A DNA stretch of 64,000 bases from Arion vulgaris. Its lineage: Eukaryota > Mollusca > Gastropoda > Stylommatophora > Arionidae. A model generated the notes under the pieces. It was given only the letters and a program-made list of their open reading frames with translations, was not told the origin of the DNA and made no database searches. Within the stretch, counting starts at the first letter, position 1, and each line of letters starts with the position of its first letter. This document shows positions 32,871-45,800 of the stretch, piece by piece. The DNA is taken from contig CM036760.1 in assembly GCA_020796225.1 (NCBI GenBank), positions 3,222,501-3,286,500 of the forward strand, written 5' to 3'. Both the position numbers and the translations under genes were made by a program.

Positions 32871-34000
32871 ACATACATCTAAAAAGTTACATTCGATGAT
32901 AGACAAGGAAGCAGTCCATTAGCAAACCAGTAACAAAAGTCAGCTATCCAGAGAAAACTAAGTGGAATCACATTAAGAGCAGTTAGAAAAAAATTCATTA
33001 GAGCTTACCTTCTGGGCACTCCAGAATATGTTATACTGAGACAAACTCATTGATCCAGTGAAACAACAATGGAAAACAAACTATGCCGATCTTTGTGTGA
33101 ACTACAGCAAACAGTTATAGTGAAGTTGATAGGAGAGTCAACATTGAAAATAGATTTCAAGTGAATGAAGGGAAGGAGTTCTGTTAACATTGCAATCTGC
33201 CATGTTTTTCTTCCAAGTGTGATCTCTTTATGGCATGACACATCATAGAATAAGTCCCTTTGTTGATAATATTGATATGAAATTAGCCCTGAGAATAACT
33301 GGTGTTCTCAGAGCTTTATATAGCACCAAGTAGATAGAACAAGTGGTTAAAAAGGCATAGAGAGATCAATAGAACAAGCATATGATTATGCTAAAGGATA
33401 TATGCAGCTGGGAAGATGCTTTGATGGTAAACATTTACAAAATCTTCAGTCTGAGCTTCCTACTGTCAAAGTGTAGTTTGTTTGTGTTCGTTCCTATCAA
33501 CCAAGTCAACCACTCTGTGATTTACATGAGTATGTTGCACACCCGTAAGACCCCATGCAGCATGTTCTACAGGCACATCTAAACTTCGGGCATATTATCC
33601 AAGAGGATACAATAAAAACCCTACTTTAAAGTACCACATCTGTGAGTTATACTGTAGCATGGTCTCAGATCTGATTGGTCATAGGATAGTCGTCAGAGTG
33701 GACTCAAGCTAATCAAAATGTAGTGAGAACAAAAAACTGAAGCTCAGGACCATCTATGATTGTTAGTTAGCCCTGACGAGACCTTCAGTATGCATACCCT
33801 TCGACATCTGCGGCAGAATGTTACCTTCAGCATAACATAAAAACTAACTCTAATGATAAAGACACAATTTCACACCGAAACAAAATAATGATTTGATACT
33901 TTCACAAAACATATATTCTATTCAAGAAATAATATCAACTTCTTCTTGTTCATTAATTATTCAGCAGCGCTTGGGCTCTTGCCCTTCAACCCAATGTATG
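32871..34000. other. stretch without a recognised gene
   Basis: AT-rich. Only short open frames (33382-33582 +, 33241-33047 -), none with recognisable domains or paired splice sites. Confidence 0.35.
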
Positions 34001-34034
34001 TAGCAGTATCTTCATGTGTTTATTAGTTGTTGCT

Positions 34035-34213
34035 TTTGTTTCAGTTATCTAGTCTATGAACGAGAAGACTCTTCCCAACATTACCTAACACTTGACACTC
34101 AAAGAGGTGTTGGTGATCAACAGTTTCATGATGATGTTCACACAACCGGTACTCTGGATGAAATACTATCCACAAATATATTTGATTTGTACTGTAATAT
34201 TCAGTTCTGTTGT
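34035..34213 (+). CDS. unrecognised exon-like open frame
   Basis: A good acceptor (gttgcttttgtttcag) precedes an acidic open frame: YLVYEREDSSQHYLTLDTQR, GVGDQQFHDDVHTTGTLDEI, then LSTNIFDLYCN. The frame then runs into a SINE A copy at about 34215, so any exon must end before it. No family recognised and no partner exon found. It could be chance. Confidence 0.2.
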
Positions 34214-34214
34214 A

Positions 34215-34508
34215 AGAGCAAAAATAATAACACTATGACCTACAAGGCATGTCCTAAGAGGAGAATGAAGTAGGGGCCTAGGGAAGCTGCGCTAGTAAAT
34301 AAAAAGATTCACAGAAATCAGATGCGCTGGTCTACTTGTAGGCACAGCATACAATCACTTTTATTCTGAGATCACACAGAAATCAGATGCGCTGGTCTAC
34401 TTGTAGGCACATATAACTGGCACAGCATACAATCACTTTTATTCTGAGATCACATAGAAATCACAAATATGTTGTTAACATGTGGTTGATAACACTTGAA
34501 GAAGAAGT
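34215..34508 (+). mobile_element. SINE A copy with internal duplication
   Basis: Usual head (gacctacaaggcatgtccta) and tail. The middle section, atcagatgcgctggtctact through tcacttttattctgagatca, is present twice. Confidence 0.8.
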
Positions 34509-34794
34509 TTTAAGATCAGTTAAAATCAAGAAAAATAAACACTGCAATTGTAAACCACATATGCTTTTAATACACAAGGATCTTGTCACATCTAGCACAA
34601 GTGACATTTATAGCTAGACTAGAGCTCATAAATGAGGGACATGTGTGTCCAGATTCTCATTTCTTCAGTTTATTCTGATTTCACTCAAGGTTTAGGTTAC
34701 CTATAAGTGAGGATCAAGTCTTAAATGTTTGACTATGTTAATATATTTGGAACAAGTATCAAGTCTCAACATTAGATTGTCAATTTCATCAAAT

Positions 34795-35405
34795 TTTCAG
34801 TAAATGGGGAGCCAGTGTCAAGTCTGAACATGATCAAACTGTCAGTAAATGGAGAACAAGTGTCAAGTCTGAACATGATCAAACAGTCAGTAAATGGAGA
34901 ACAAGTGTCAAGTCTGAACATGATCAAAACTATCAGTAAATGGAGAACAAATGTCAAGTCTGAACATGATCAAATTGTGAGTAAATGGGGAGTCAAGTGT
35001 GTCAAGTCTGGAACAATGATGACAATCAAATTGTGAGTAAATGGGGAGCAAGGTCAAGTCTGAACATGATCAAACTGTCAGTAAATGGAGAACAAGTGTC
35101 AAGTCTGAACATGTTCAAACTATCAGTAAATGGAGCAAATGCAAGTCTGAACATGATCAAATTGTCAGTAAATGGGAGCAAGTATCAAGTCTGAACATGA
35201 TCAAATTGTCAGTAAATGGAGAACAAATGTCAAGTCTGAACATGTTCAAACTATCAGTAAATGGAGAACAAATGTCAAGTCTGAACATGATCAAATTGTC
35301 AGTAAATGGGGAGCAAGTGTCAAGACTGAACATGATCAAACTATCAGTAAATGGAGAACAAATGTCAAGTCTGAACATGATCAAACTATCAGTAAATGGG
35401 GAAAA
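34795..35405 (+). repeat. 45-bp satellite, about 13 copies
   Basis: Unit: agtaaatggagaacaagtgt, caagtctgaacatgatcaaa, ctRtc. 45 is 15 codons, so frames stay open for several units on both strands (for example SSLNMIKLSVNGEQV). Indels at 34930, 35000 and 35130 change the frame. Confidence 0.95.
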
Positions 35406-36790
35406 AGTCCCATTGAACTTTTCCAACATTGATTACACTCAAACATAATACAGTCCTAGCCTACTCCATGAACCAACACTTGACTGCAATGAAGTTTCTT
35501 GTTTATAAAGTCATTTATGTTCCACAATACATAATCATTACATGCCAATTTAAGTGATATATAGCAGGATTACTGAAAAAAAATGCATTATCGTAAGCAG
35601 ATGCCATTTGTCAGACATTGCACATCTAACACTGACAGTTTTTGCACTAGTACTTGCATGTGCAAGTTAACCACAGCTCTGACAAAGCTTACATACTCGA
35701 TTATAGATAATACAGAAATAAGCAAAGTGGTGTTAAATGTGAACGAGATAAGTTACAAGTAAAGAGTCTTCATAAGAGGCAAAGGACAATAAACATACAA
35801 TGAGTAACTACTAATATAACAATAAATTAGTTATGGTTAATGCCATGTGCTCACCAAACAAAAATATGGCTACAAAGTAGTCAAGAGATCTGCAGTGTCA
35901 CCAACAAAGAAATGGCAGTCATGTCATAAACTTTGCATCAATAAAAGAAGTGGTCACTAAGCAGTCAAGTGTTTATCATTGTCCATAACAAAGAAGTAGT
36001 CATTAAGTAGTCGAGTGGTCCACACTGCCCCCAACAAAGAAAGTCACAAAAGTAGTTGAACAATTTACGCTGTCTCAGATATAATGAAAACCTTCTTTAA
36101 AGAACCTATCCATCAGATTTCATAATTTAAAAAAAAATTGTAAACACAATTCTAAGCCTGAAAACAATAAAAAGATCCATATATAAAGAAGAAATTAATA
36201 TAAGAACTTACCACACATAGGAAAAACCACCACACATAGAGTACTTTTAACTGCCATTCTTACCTAAAGTGTGTGTAATTATTCCAAACAAAACCCCAAA
36301 AAGCTGTACAAAGCACACTTTCTACAGGTTACAAGTGAAATACACAAAACGTATTGAATTATTAAAAACACTCGTATTAAATCTTGTATAGTTGGTCTAT
36401 CTAGTCTATTGTGAAAGAATATCCCGCTATTCTTCATCACCCAACTAAAACTAACAAGAAATGTTAGCCAGAATGGTATGATGAGAAAGAGATACCCCAA
36501 AAAACAATGCTAACAGAATGATATAAAACTTGCAGGTTTATAAGAAAGACGAGAGTCAGGTGTGGTAAGATAATGACAAAACCAAGAGATGGGCATGGAA
36601 TAAAAGATATTAAATATAAATGTGCAAAGACTTGTCTTTTTTCTAACGCTAAAACTACAGCTGTCAGTTTTGTAATGTCTAAAAGATTTAAGCATACTTC
36701 TGTTGCCCACTCTTTCTCCCATTCTGAACTGTTATCTTTAGCTATCTTAATCTTTTGTACTTGTAAACTATATATTCATGTCTTGTGTTA
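35406..36790. other. intergenic stretch downstream of both genes
   Basis: AT-rich. Loosely repeated words such as aagtagtcaagt and acaaagaa at 35860-36060, where I see no clean unit. No exon recognised. This is the 3' side of CYC1. Confidence 0.35.
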
Positions 36791-36898
36791 TCACTGGCTT
36801 GGAGGCTTGAATGCTAATTTACGGGTCTTCAGGACGCTCCACTTATGCCGTTTTATGTAGTAGGTCACTGCCGTTAGCCCAGCCAGTACAATTAAAAT
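36791..36898 (-). CDS. CYC1: CYC1 exon 8, membrane anchor and stop
   Basis: After acceptor gattctttccag the frame reads [15 protein letters not shown] (transmembrane), then [20 protein letters not shown] and TGA (complement of 36791-36793). The basic matrix-facing tail is the normal C-terminus of cytochrome c1. I see no clear AATAAA on the minus strand in the 200 bp after the stop. Confidence 0.94.
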   Translation of the reverse strand: MLIVLAGLTAVTYYIKRHKWSVLKTRKLAFKPPSQ

Positions 36899-39800
36899 CT
36901 GGAAAGAATCAAATAAGTCATTTTTACTTGCTAGCCAAGGACAATCACAACCCAAGTGTACCTGCTGGTTCAAAACTCCGCGTCGGCCAAGTTTGGAGGC
37001 AAATTCATTTCGTGGGATTTTACAAAGGTAAAAATAGACCTCACCGCTCAGAAAGCAATGGCAAACTACTGAGCGTATAAGTGGTGCATATAAAAACAAC
37101 AACTCATTTACTGTGATTGATGGCTATGTCCTGTAAAGGATATGCCACAGTTTCAGCCAAGGACATAACTGTCTCAGTATGTTTGTTGTCAAAGAAGTGT
37201 GAGAGATCTAATAGCAGGATAACAAATGACATAACTGTCTCATAGACACTTAAACAGAAAAGCTCAGACTTCAGACGGCACAAAGTGGTCTCAGAGCACA
37301 AATCCATAGAATGGGTCTCAGGGACTCGGCTGCCTGCACCAAAGAAGTCCACAGTGCACATCCTGCAAGACTGCTCCAACATGAGCAATGTGAGAATTGA
37401 AATCTGGCTAACAGAAACAACACTTCTTCTTCTTCAAACGCTCCATATAGACCACTTTTTAAACCCTCTCTTTGTGATTTGTATGTGATCTGAGCCTAAG
37501 AGTGATTGTATCCTGTGTCAGTTATGTGTCTACAAGTAGGCCAGTACATCCAATTTCTGTGACGCTATTTATTTACTAAGCTAATTTCCCTAGGCCCTAC
37601 CTCAGTAGGTCGCAGTGTTACTACTCTTTGTTCCACTTGCAGGTCCTGGCAACACAAACTATGGGAAACCGTTGAAGGCCTCAAGTGCAGTGCCCTGTTT
37701 ATGACACATACCAAAGTAGTCGCATAGCAGAAGTTGATCGCAGAAGAAGAACTGTCACATACAATATAAGTCATAGAGGAGGCCTCCCCACTTTCACTGT
37801 GGGTTTCAACCTTGAGCATGTCTTGGTGGTTGTCTATTGAAGGTGTATCTAACACATCACCACACCATATCTTTAAACTGTACTGACTACACAGTTTCTC
37901 TTTTACAAGCAGTCTTATAATAACCACATATCGTTTTTCATATATATGCAATCAAGGTTCTTCGGGCATATAATGCCAAGAGAAGGTTTAGAACATTTGG
38001 TGACAACAGGTAAAATTCAGGGAAGGGAGATACTGTGGAAGAACAGATGGAGAAGATGTTGGATGACCGGACATCATGGTTCGACACAAGAACTGATCAC
38101 ATGCACCAAGCAGAGAGCGTTGTGGAGAGACATGATCGATTACGCCGCAGACATGGTACTGATGATTTAGTTTTCAGTGGCAACTATTAGTTAGCTAATT
38201 CTTATCGTATACTGTGACATATAGTACTTTGTGTGATAGTGAAATTGATGATAATGAGCCTGTGCGGCAAGGCAAAGAATAGTGACGCTACAAGGCAGTC
38301 GAACAGGCTGATGTAGGACCTATGGAAGCTACCCTAGTAAATAAAAGCGTCACAGAAATCAGATGTGCTGCCTACTTATAGGTGCATTAACTGACAACGT
38401 ACAATCACTCTTAGGCTCAGATCAGATACAAATCACAGTGGTTAACAAGTGGTGGATATGGAGGTTAGAAGAATTTCTCTATTATTTCCTCTACCTGTGC
38501 TTTCTTCAATGTCCATGTTTGGCTTGGTAGCACAAAGTAGAAATGAAGATGCTTTTCAACATTTGTTTTTTTTAGCTGAAAGGGAGATGTTTGGATGTCT
38601 GAGTAGTGGGATTAGTTAGTAGGTAACAGTTAGTAGGTGACAGAATTTTTCTTCTGAACTACCTTCTGGAGGCACTCTAGAGGAGTGTCTAGCCGAATGG
38701 ATTAGAGTGTGGCTCCCATGCGGGAGTCCTGTGTTCAATTCACGGTACGGCAAGGATATTTTTCTGTTGTGGGCATAAATGAAAAATCCTAACCCGAACA
38801 GCTTCACGGCGACTGCGCTAGTCATGCAGCCATTAAATTCCTCATGCTCTCGTCCCACCTGTCATACACCGCCCTAAAAAGCGGTACTACAGACAGTAAT
38901 GACCGTTGTTTTTTGTTGTTGACTCTAGCTTCTATTTCTAAGTTGGATCTTCCATCTTCTGTAACTAAGCTTGGTAGTGTTTGAACTCTTTCTACTTGTT
39001 TAAATGTAGTAACGTTGATATGAGCCGCCACTACACAAACAAGAATAGAATAAATATAATAATAGTCATACTTAATGGTAACACTTTCACTGATGTGTTG
39101 TAACAGAGAATTAGAGTAGTAATTCAAAGGTGATCAGACATACCAATTTAAGTACCTAAGCTCCTGGAAGAAAAGTGAGAGTAAGACCTAGAAAATGATG
39201 GATGCAAAATGTCATTGAAGATCTGAGAATAACTGCTGCTGATGCCGCCAACTTGCAAGAACAGAGGTTTTTCAGGACTGCTGTCATGGGAGCCAAGTTC
39301 TGGAAGAGACAAGCTACTTGATGATGATGCTTCTGTGATAACGTGGGACACTCAATAATGGAGATGGCAGTAGGGATCTTGATATCTCTGACCTTTAGGT
39401 CAGGATACATATCTTATAAATCTGTATTCATTTGTATTTTATAAATCTGTCCGGGAATCTGAGTTATGTTAGTGTGCCAGATAGAACAGTCTTGAGCAAG
39501 GATCTGCTTGGAAGTGATGTCAGTGTTGAAGTTTTTCACTAACCTTATGAATATAAACATAATCTTACCCTAAGTCCATATAGTTTCCTGATGTCGTGTT
39601 CAGGCTCTCCTGCCCATTTCAGAAAGGTGACCACATCTTTGGCCAGCTGGCTCTGTGTGGCAGGTGTGCCTATACAATGGAAGACATTATATTGAAAATT
39701 GAAACCACAAAAACAATTGAATTTGAACCTAGAAATGACAGAGGTTTATTAACATAAGATATGCGAACTAGGATATCTATGACACCAAGGTTTGGTGCTC

Positions 39801-42800
39801 GCTACATGGAGAAATCTGGGTATTTAACAAAAAATATAGTGATCCATGATCTTAGGGTGGGTGCCGCCCATGTTTTGCCAAGGCAAGCAAAGAATAGTAA
39901 CACTGCGACCTACAAGGCATGTCATAAGAGGTGACTGAAGAAAGGGCCTAGGGAAGTTGCCCTGGTAAATAAAAAGCATAGCAGAAATCGTATGTACTGA
40001 CCTACTTGTAGACACATAACTGACAACGTACAAACAATCTTATGCTCAGATCACATACAAATCATAAAGAGTGGTTTAATAAATGGTCATCATGGAGCGT
40101 TCAAAGAAGAAGGATAGGTGAGATTGAGTGCCTGTTCTATTAAAAATGGTTGATAAAATGCAGATCCTGTATTCAAATTGAGCAAGTAAAATAACCATTG
40201 ATAGTTGAAAAGAGATATCCGTAAACTCATCCGGGTAAAATTTGAGATGAGAGCTAAATTAAGTTCCTTCCTACCAATTCCTACCTTCACGGAACATCTG
40301 AGAGTACGAACTCCTCAAACAAGAAGTGCATAACATATCAAATATGTTGGATTAAAAGGTGTATAAATCACAGCTGTGTTGTACAAAAAAAAAAGAACAT
40401 AATTACGCTGAAGTGTTCCAAAGTCAGAGATTAGTGTATACAGTGGTTATACCTTTGAAATTAGAGTAAGACTCGCCTGAATGACGAGGGAAACTGGTGA
40501 TATGGCTTCATGCGACAATCAGTCAGGCGTAGTTCACAGCAGACAAATAAAAAAAATGTTATACTACAGTGAATGAAGACAGGTACAAGCAAGAAACAAA
40601 CACACAGGGAGATAGCAAAATGATACATACAGGGTGTTTGTAAAGTCTCACACGACAGTAACAAGCAAGAAAAGTTGTGAGTAAAACCCAACATTCATTC
40701 TGTTTCCTGTAAGATACTTGGAAAAAAGAAATGATACATAATAAATTTTGTCCAACATGCTTTACAAATTTCCAATATGTGAGGCATTACAAAATTATGA
40801 CATATACATCATTCCGACTTACCATCTTCGTACTCAATTATTTCATTATACAAGGCTTGGGCCATGCTGATGGCATAACCAGGAAATAGGGTTGAAGTGT
40901 TGCCCATCCATTAACTTAACACCAGCAGGAGCATCAGCATAGCCAGTCAGAAGTGAAAATATATAGTCCTGGTCAAGTGAATATAAAACACAGCATTTAC
41001 ATTCATGACAGAATGGAACAATATGATAATCAAATATGACAACCTTGAATATCAATTGATTAAAACTATTCATCATTGTCTAAATGATCTTCTAACTCAC
41101 TTTCGATATCCATATCAGAATAATCACGTTCGAAGTCTAATTTATCTTCAGATTCATTCAAAACAAGTTCAACAGCTTGCTCTGCTTATACTTTTAGAAT
41201 GACCATTTCTGAAATTTTAAGAACATCTTTTCAACATGAAAATACTTCACTAATTACCTTATCAGTAACAAACAAAAATCCACAACATCCCTACTTGTAA
41301 AACCTGCAGAACACGGGTGTGGTTGCGTCCCATTTGTACACAATTTATTATCAAATGCGAAAAATAATAATAAAATAACCTCAAACAGATAATTGGAGTG
41401 CAGGATATGCAATGTTTATATTCAATTTAGAAATATCAGAGCCCGGGTTCTAAGGGTTAAATGCCCGAACCACTGCATTTGTTGTCTTTCAATGTATTCA
41501 GTGTATGAAGTTATGCCCACTTTGTTTCTGATGTCCTCGGTTCATAGTATATCTTTCCTGGTGATGCCAACCGCCTTCCTCAAGCATTTCATTTCACATT
41601 TCTCTGTTTCTGTACAGCATTTCAATATTGATTTAAACAGATAAATATGGGCTACTGATATTGGTACCAGATATAATAATTTAAAAAAGCATACAGAATG
41701 TCATGGACAGGAACTATTTGATGGACAGAAACAATTATCAGTTAGAAATGTTCTTGAAAGTATTCTGCATTTGCTCACTAAATATTAAGAAATGGACAAT
41801 CAATTAATCTGAACTCTATGAAGAAAGTATGTGCAACATATGTTGAGAAGAAATTAAAATCTCCCATGTTTGATAGAAATTAAAAGTAAAGAAATGTTGA
41901 AGATGATGATGAGGAATATTCTCTGTATACCACACGCTCATGTATTGCTGGGGCTTGCAAGGGAGCAAAACAAGTAACACCTTTGGCATGAGAGACAGGC
42001 ACCTAGCCTCTATGCCCCAATCAGGCAATTATGAGGACTATAATCTTAGTACTTCGTTATGAGGACTATAATCTTAGTACTTCGTTATGAGGACTATAAT
42101 CTTAGTACTTCGTTATGAGGACTATAATCTTAGTACTTCGTTATGAGGACTATAATCTTAGTACTTTGTTATGAGGACTATAATCTTAGTACTTCGAACA
42201 TATCCACAGGTGCTCCGAATTCCTGCCTTATAAATCTGGGGGCCCACCATGCCAGTTTGTGAATAATCAATCTGTTTTCAAAATTGGTATGTCATTCTGT
42301 TCGGACTGTACCAATATTGACACTCATCTCTCTCAACTTGGTCAGTGACTGGGTTTCCAACCGTAAAACATTTGATACAGTATGCACTAAGTATATTTCT
42401 TCTTCTTCTTCTGCGAATGCCCGTTTCAGGCGCTAGTCATGGCGCTAGGTATTGCGCTTCTGAGTTTTACGAGAGGCCTACTTACTATTTTACCGGTGTC
42501 CCTCGCCAAGCAGTGAAGCCGTCTTCAGAGGTACTTGAGGATTAGTGAAACACGTACAAACAAAGTACTATAGTTTTACAAAATACATAAACAGTGACGA
42601 TAAACAGCAGCGTTTCGACCAACAAGGCCTTTATCAAGCAAGCGAACAAACAGGAGTGACAAATTAAAATGAAACACAAATGGGCGACCAAATACCAACG
42701 TATCTAAGGAAAATCTGGAATAAAAGGAATAACGAAATAAATGTAACACAAAAACACACATAAAAACTAGAAATAGAAAAGAAACAATGAAACATCTAGT

Positions 42801-45800
42801 AAATATATAACTTGAATACATGCAACATATACCCATATAGATTATAAAGCATGGAAAGAGAAAGTACTAAGAAGCATAAGAATGTAATACATGCAACATA
42901 TACCCATAGAGATTACAAAGCATGGGAAGAAAGTACTAGAAGCATAAGAATGTAATCGTTGAGCCAGCGTGGTGAGGTACCATACAAAGAAATCAACCGA
43001 TTCTCCAGAGCAAATCGACTACGATCATCAGAGGAACATGATCGGATGGCTGTGACCTGGACATCAAAGCTCCTGAATGGCCAGTATCATTGAAATGGGT
43101 AGCTACAGGGTCACAGAGCATTGGCGTATATCGCGCAAGTGTTGGGCGAATCAATGTCCAGGTCACAGCCATCCGATCATGTTCCTCTGATGATCGTAGT
43201 CGATTTGCTCTGGAGAATCGGTTGATTTCTTGTATGGTACCTTGACCTGCGACTCAACTGATTACATTCTTATGCTTCTTAGTACTTCTCTTCCCATGCT
43301 TTGTAATCTATATGGGTATATGTTGCATGTTTTACATTCTTATGCTTCTTAGTACTTTCTCTTCCCATGCTTTATAATCTATATGGTATATGTTGCATGT
43401 ATTCAATTATATATTTACTAGATGTTTCATTGTTTCTTTTATTTCTAGTTTTATGTGTTTTTGTGTACATTTATTTCGTTATTGCTTTATTCAGATTTTC
43501 CTAGATCGTTGTATTTGATCCATTTGTGTTTCATTTATTTGTCACTCCTGTTTGTTCGTTTGCTTGATAAAGGCCTTGTTGTCGAAGCGTTGCTTTATGT
43601 CCTGTTTATGTATTTTGTAAAACTATAGTACTGTTTGTACGTGTTTCCTATTACCAAGTTTACTGCAGTCTTCCCCTATTTCGATACTTGAGGATTAGAT
43701 CTTTCAAGTGAGATCATTACAGAAAACCTGTTGTCCATAAAACTCTTGCCTTGGTCCTCATACCACGGTACTTTTCGCCAGTGTTAATTAATTAAGTGCG
43801 ACTTCTCTACATCTGATTTCTTGCCTTTGGTGAGACCGTTCCGTACATATTGTATGATAAATACTCTTTAATGATCTTTTAAAGCTTATATTTAGACTTG
43901 GATCTACGTCAAAGAGAATTTTCTACTTTGCTGACTGGGTGAGTCGTTCGGTTTAGAAAGCATTCTCAACCCTTCTAGGAGCTAGTCATTGGAGCGGTCC
44001 TTTTCTTGTATTCTTCTTCTTCTTGATCGTTCTAGGCCTGTTTTAATCATTCTCATTGTGATATATAAACAGCCACACATCAAACGTGATGTCGTGCACC
44101 AGCCTTCAGCACCTATTGAGCCCAGTTGCTTATCCTTCGGTGGTGTTCGTTTCAGCCAGCTTTTGATTTACTAGGGTGAGCTTTCCTAGGATTGATCAGC
44201 TTTCCCGTATTTTTGGGCTTTGTGATCTGCCGGGACAGTGATTCGCTGTTTATGCCGTTCTGACTGAGAAATATTTCTGGGCTTGTAAGCTTATCCTCGG
44301 ACGGCGTCTTACTCGTATAAAACACTGTGTAAAGTATCGGCCTTCGCCAATGTTCAGACCGAACTTCCTGTTTGATCCGTACACTGTCGGCCTTGCTTTA
44401 CGTACATTTTGAGTTTGATCAGGGAAGGAACATTCTCAGCCTCTTCTGAGCGTATTAGTGCGTGGCAATTTGCAATTAACCTCAAAGCACTGGCATGGGG
44501 CGAGTACAAACAATGTAGAAGTCGTTTCAGTCGGCACTATCAGCGTAACTGAGGATTTTGCGCTCGCCGCCATCACCGCCCAGTTATTCGGGGATGTTAA
44601 TTACGACTGCAATCGAACCTTGCCGGTTGCCCCAAGGCTGGCAGTTCCGTTAGGCATCACCAACCTCAGTTCTTCGGGGATGTTAATTTTTAATCGCAGT
44701 ACCTTGCACGGTTTTCCCAGGGCGGGTAGTTTAGTTATGCACTAAACGCAACTTGTTCTTTTGCGCTCGGCAAACCTTGTCCAGTACATGTATCTGCACC
44801 GGGCTCAATGTCGGGTCAGCTGCAATCTTCTCTGCACCAACGAGGGTAGACTTTTATTCGTTCGGTCCTGTCTTATTTATTCTTGCCGACTGCTGGCAAT
44901 GTTTGCCCTCCTCAGGGCTTGAGCTTCTCCCACGTGGGCATACGTTTGGTCACTGGATCACCTCTCATCCATGTCTGAGGCGTTTCGTTGCTGTTTCTTT
45001 GCGTTCAGGGACTTGGGCAATATCTTGTTGGACATCGGTCAGGAGATTTGTGCATTTTTTGTATGTATCTTTATCGTGTTTCCAGTACTTGACTGCTACC
45101 CCTACCAGTAGTTTTCTCCCGATCCCTGCCCTCTTAGCCAGACCGGAACCATAGTCTTTTTCCCAGGGTCACGCGTGGAGGTTGGGGCAGGGTCTTGGTT
45201 GCCCCTCGCTAACCCTGGCTCATGTTACCACCATGACCTCATGAGCCTTTGACCCCTTTCTTGTATTCATTGCTCTTTAACAATCATTTTTGCAGTATGC
45301 AAAGTGTATAACATATAACCATACCTCTCCTCCATGCCTTGCAAGCACAATATAACTGAGGTCAGGAGGATAGGCTCCATTGTTGGCAGCACGTGCTGCT
45401 TCTTCATTTTGTAAGGGCAGGAAAGTGATCTGCCAGTTTGCCAGTCGTTGAAACATGTTTCCTTGATCCATCGGGACCATCATCTATCATTGCCTGTCAA
45501 CATCAGATACCATCTATTAGCTACAAGTGAATACTGCAAAGATTAATATAACACATTTTTTCCATAAATAAAACAAATTCCCCACTTTATTATGTGGAAA
45601 ACATAATCAATCAATAAATCAATCAATTAAGTGCCATGCCGGTTAGCGTAGGCAATCACGTCTCTCCACACCGGTCTGTGTCTGGCACAATCCTCAACTC
45701 GTCACTGAACCACGGTTTCAAGCCGTCAGAACTTTGTCCCACTCTTTATCATTACCTCTGTATTTTGCCAGTTGTAACCAAATGTCCTAAACTGCTCCTT

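Noticed and set aside
36573..36860. 95-codon plus ORF opposite the CYC1 last exon
   Set aside because: It is a shadow frame that overlaps the CYC1 stop region antisense. No independent evidence.
38684..38760. Functional tRNA gene
   Set aside because: A and B box-like words are present, but the acceptor and anticodon arms do not pair. It fits a SINE head or tRNA pseudogene better.
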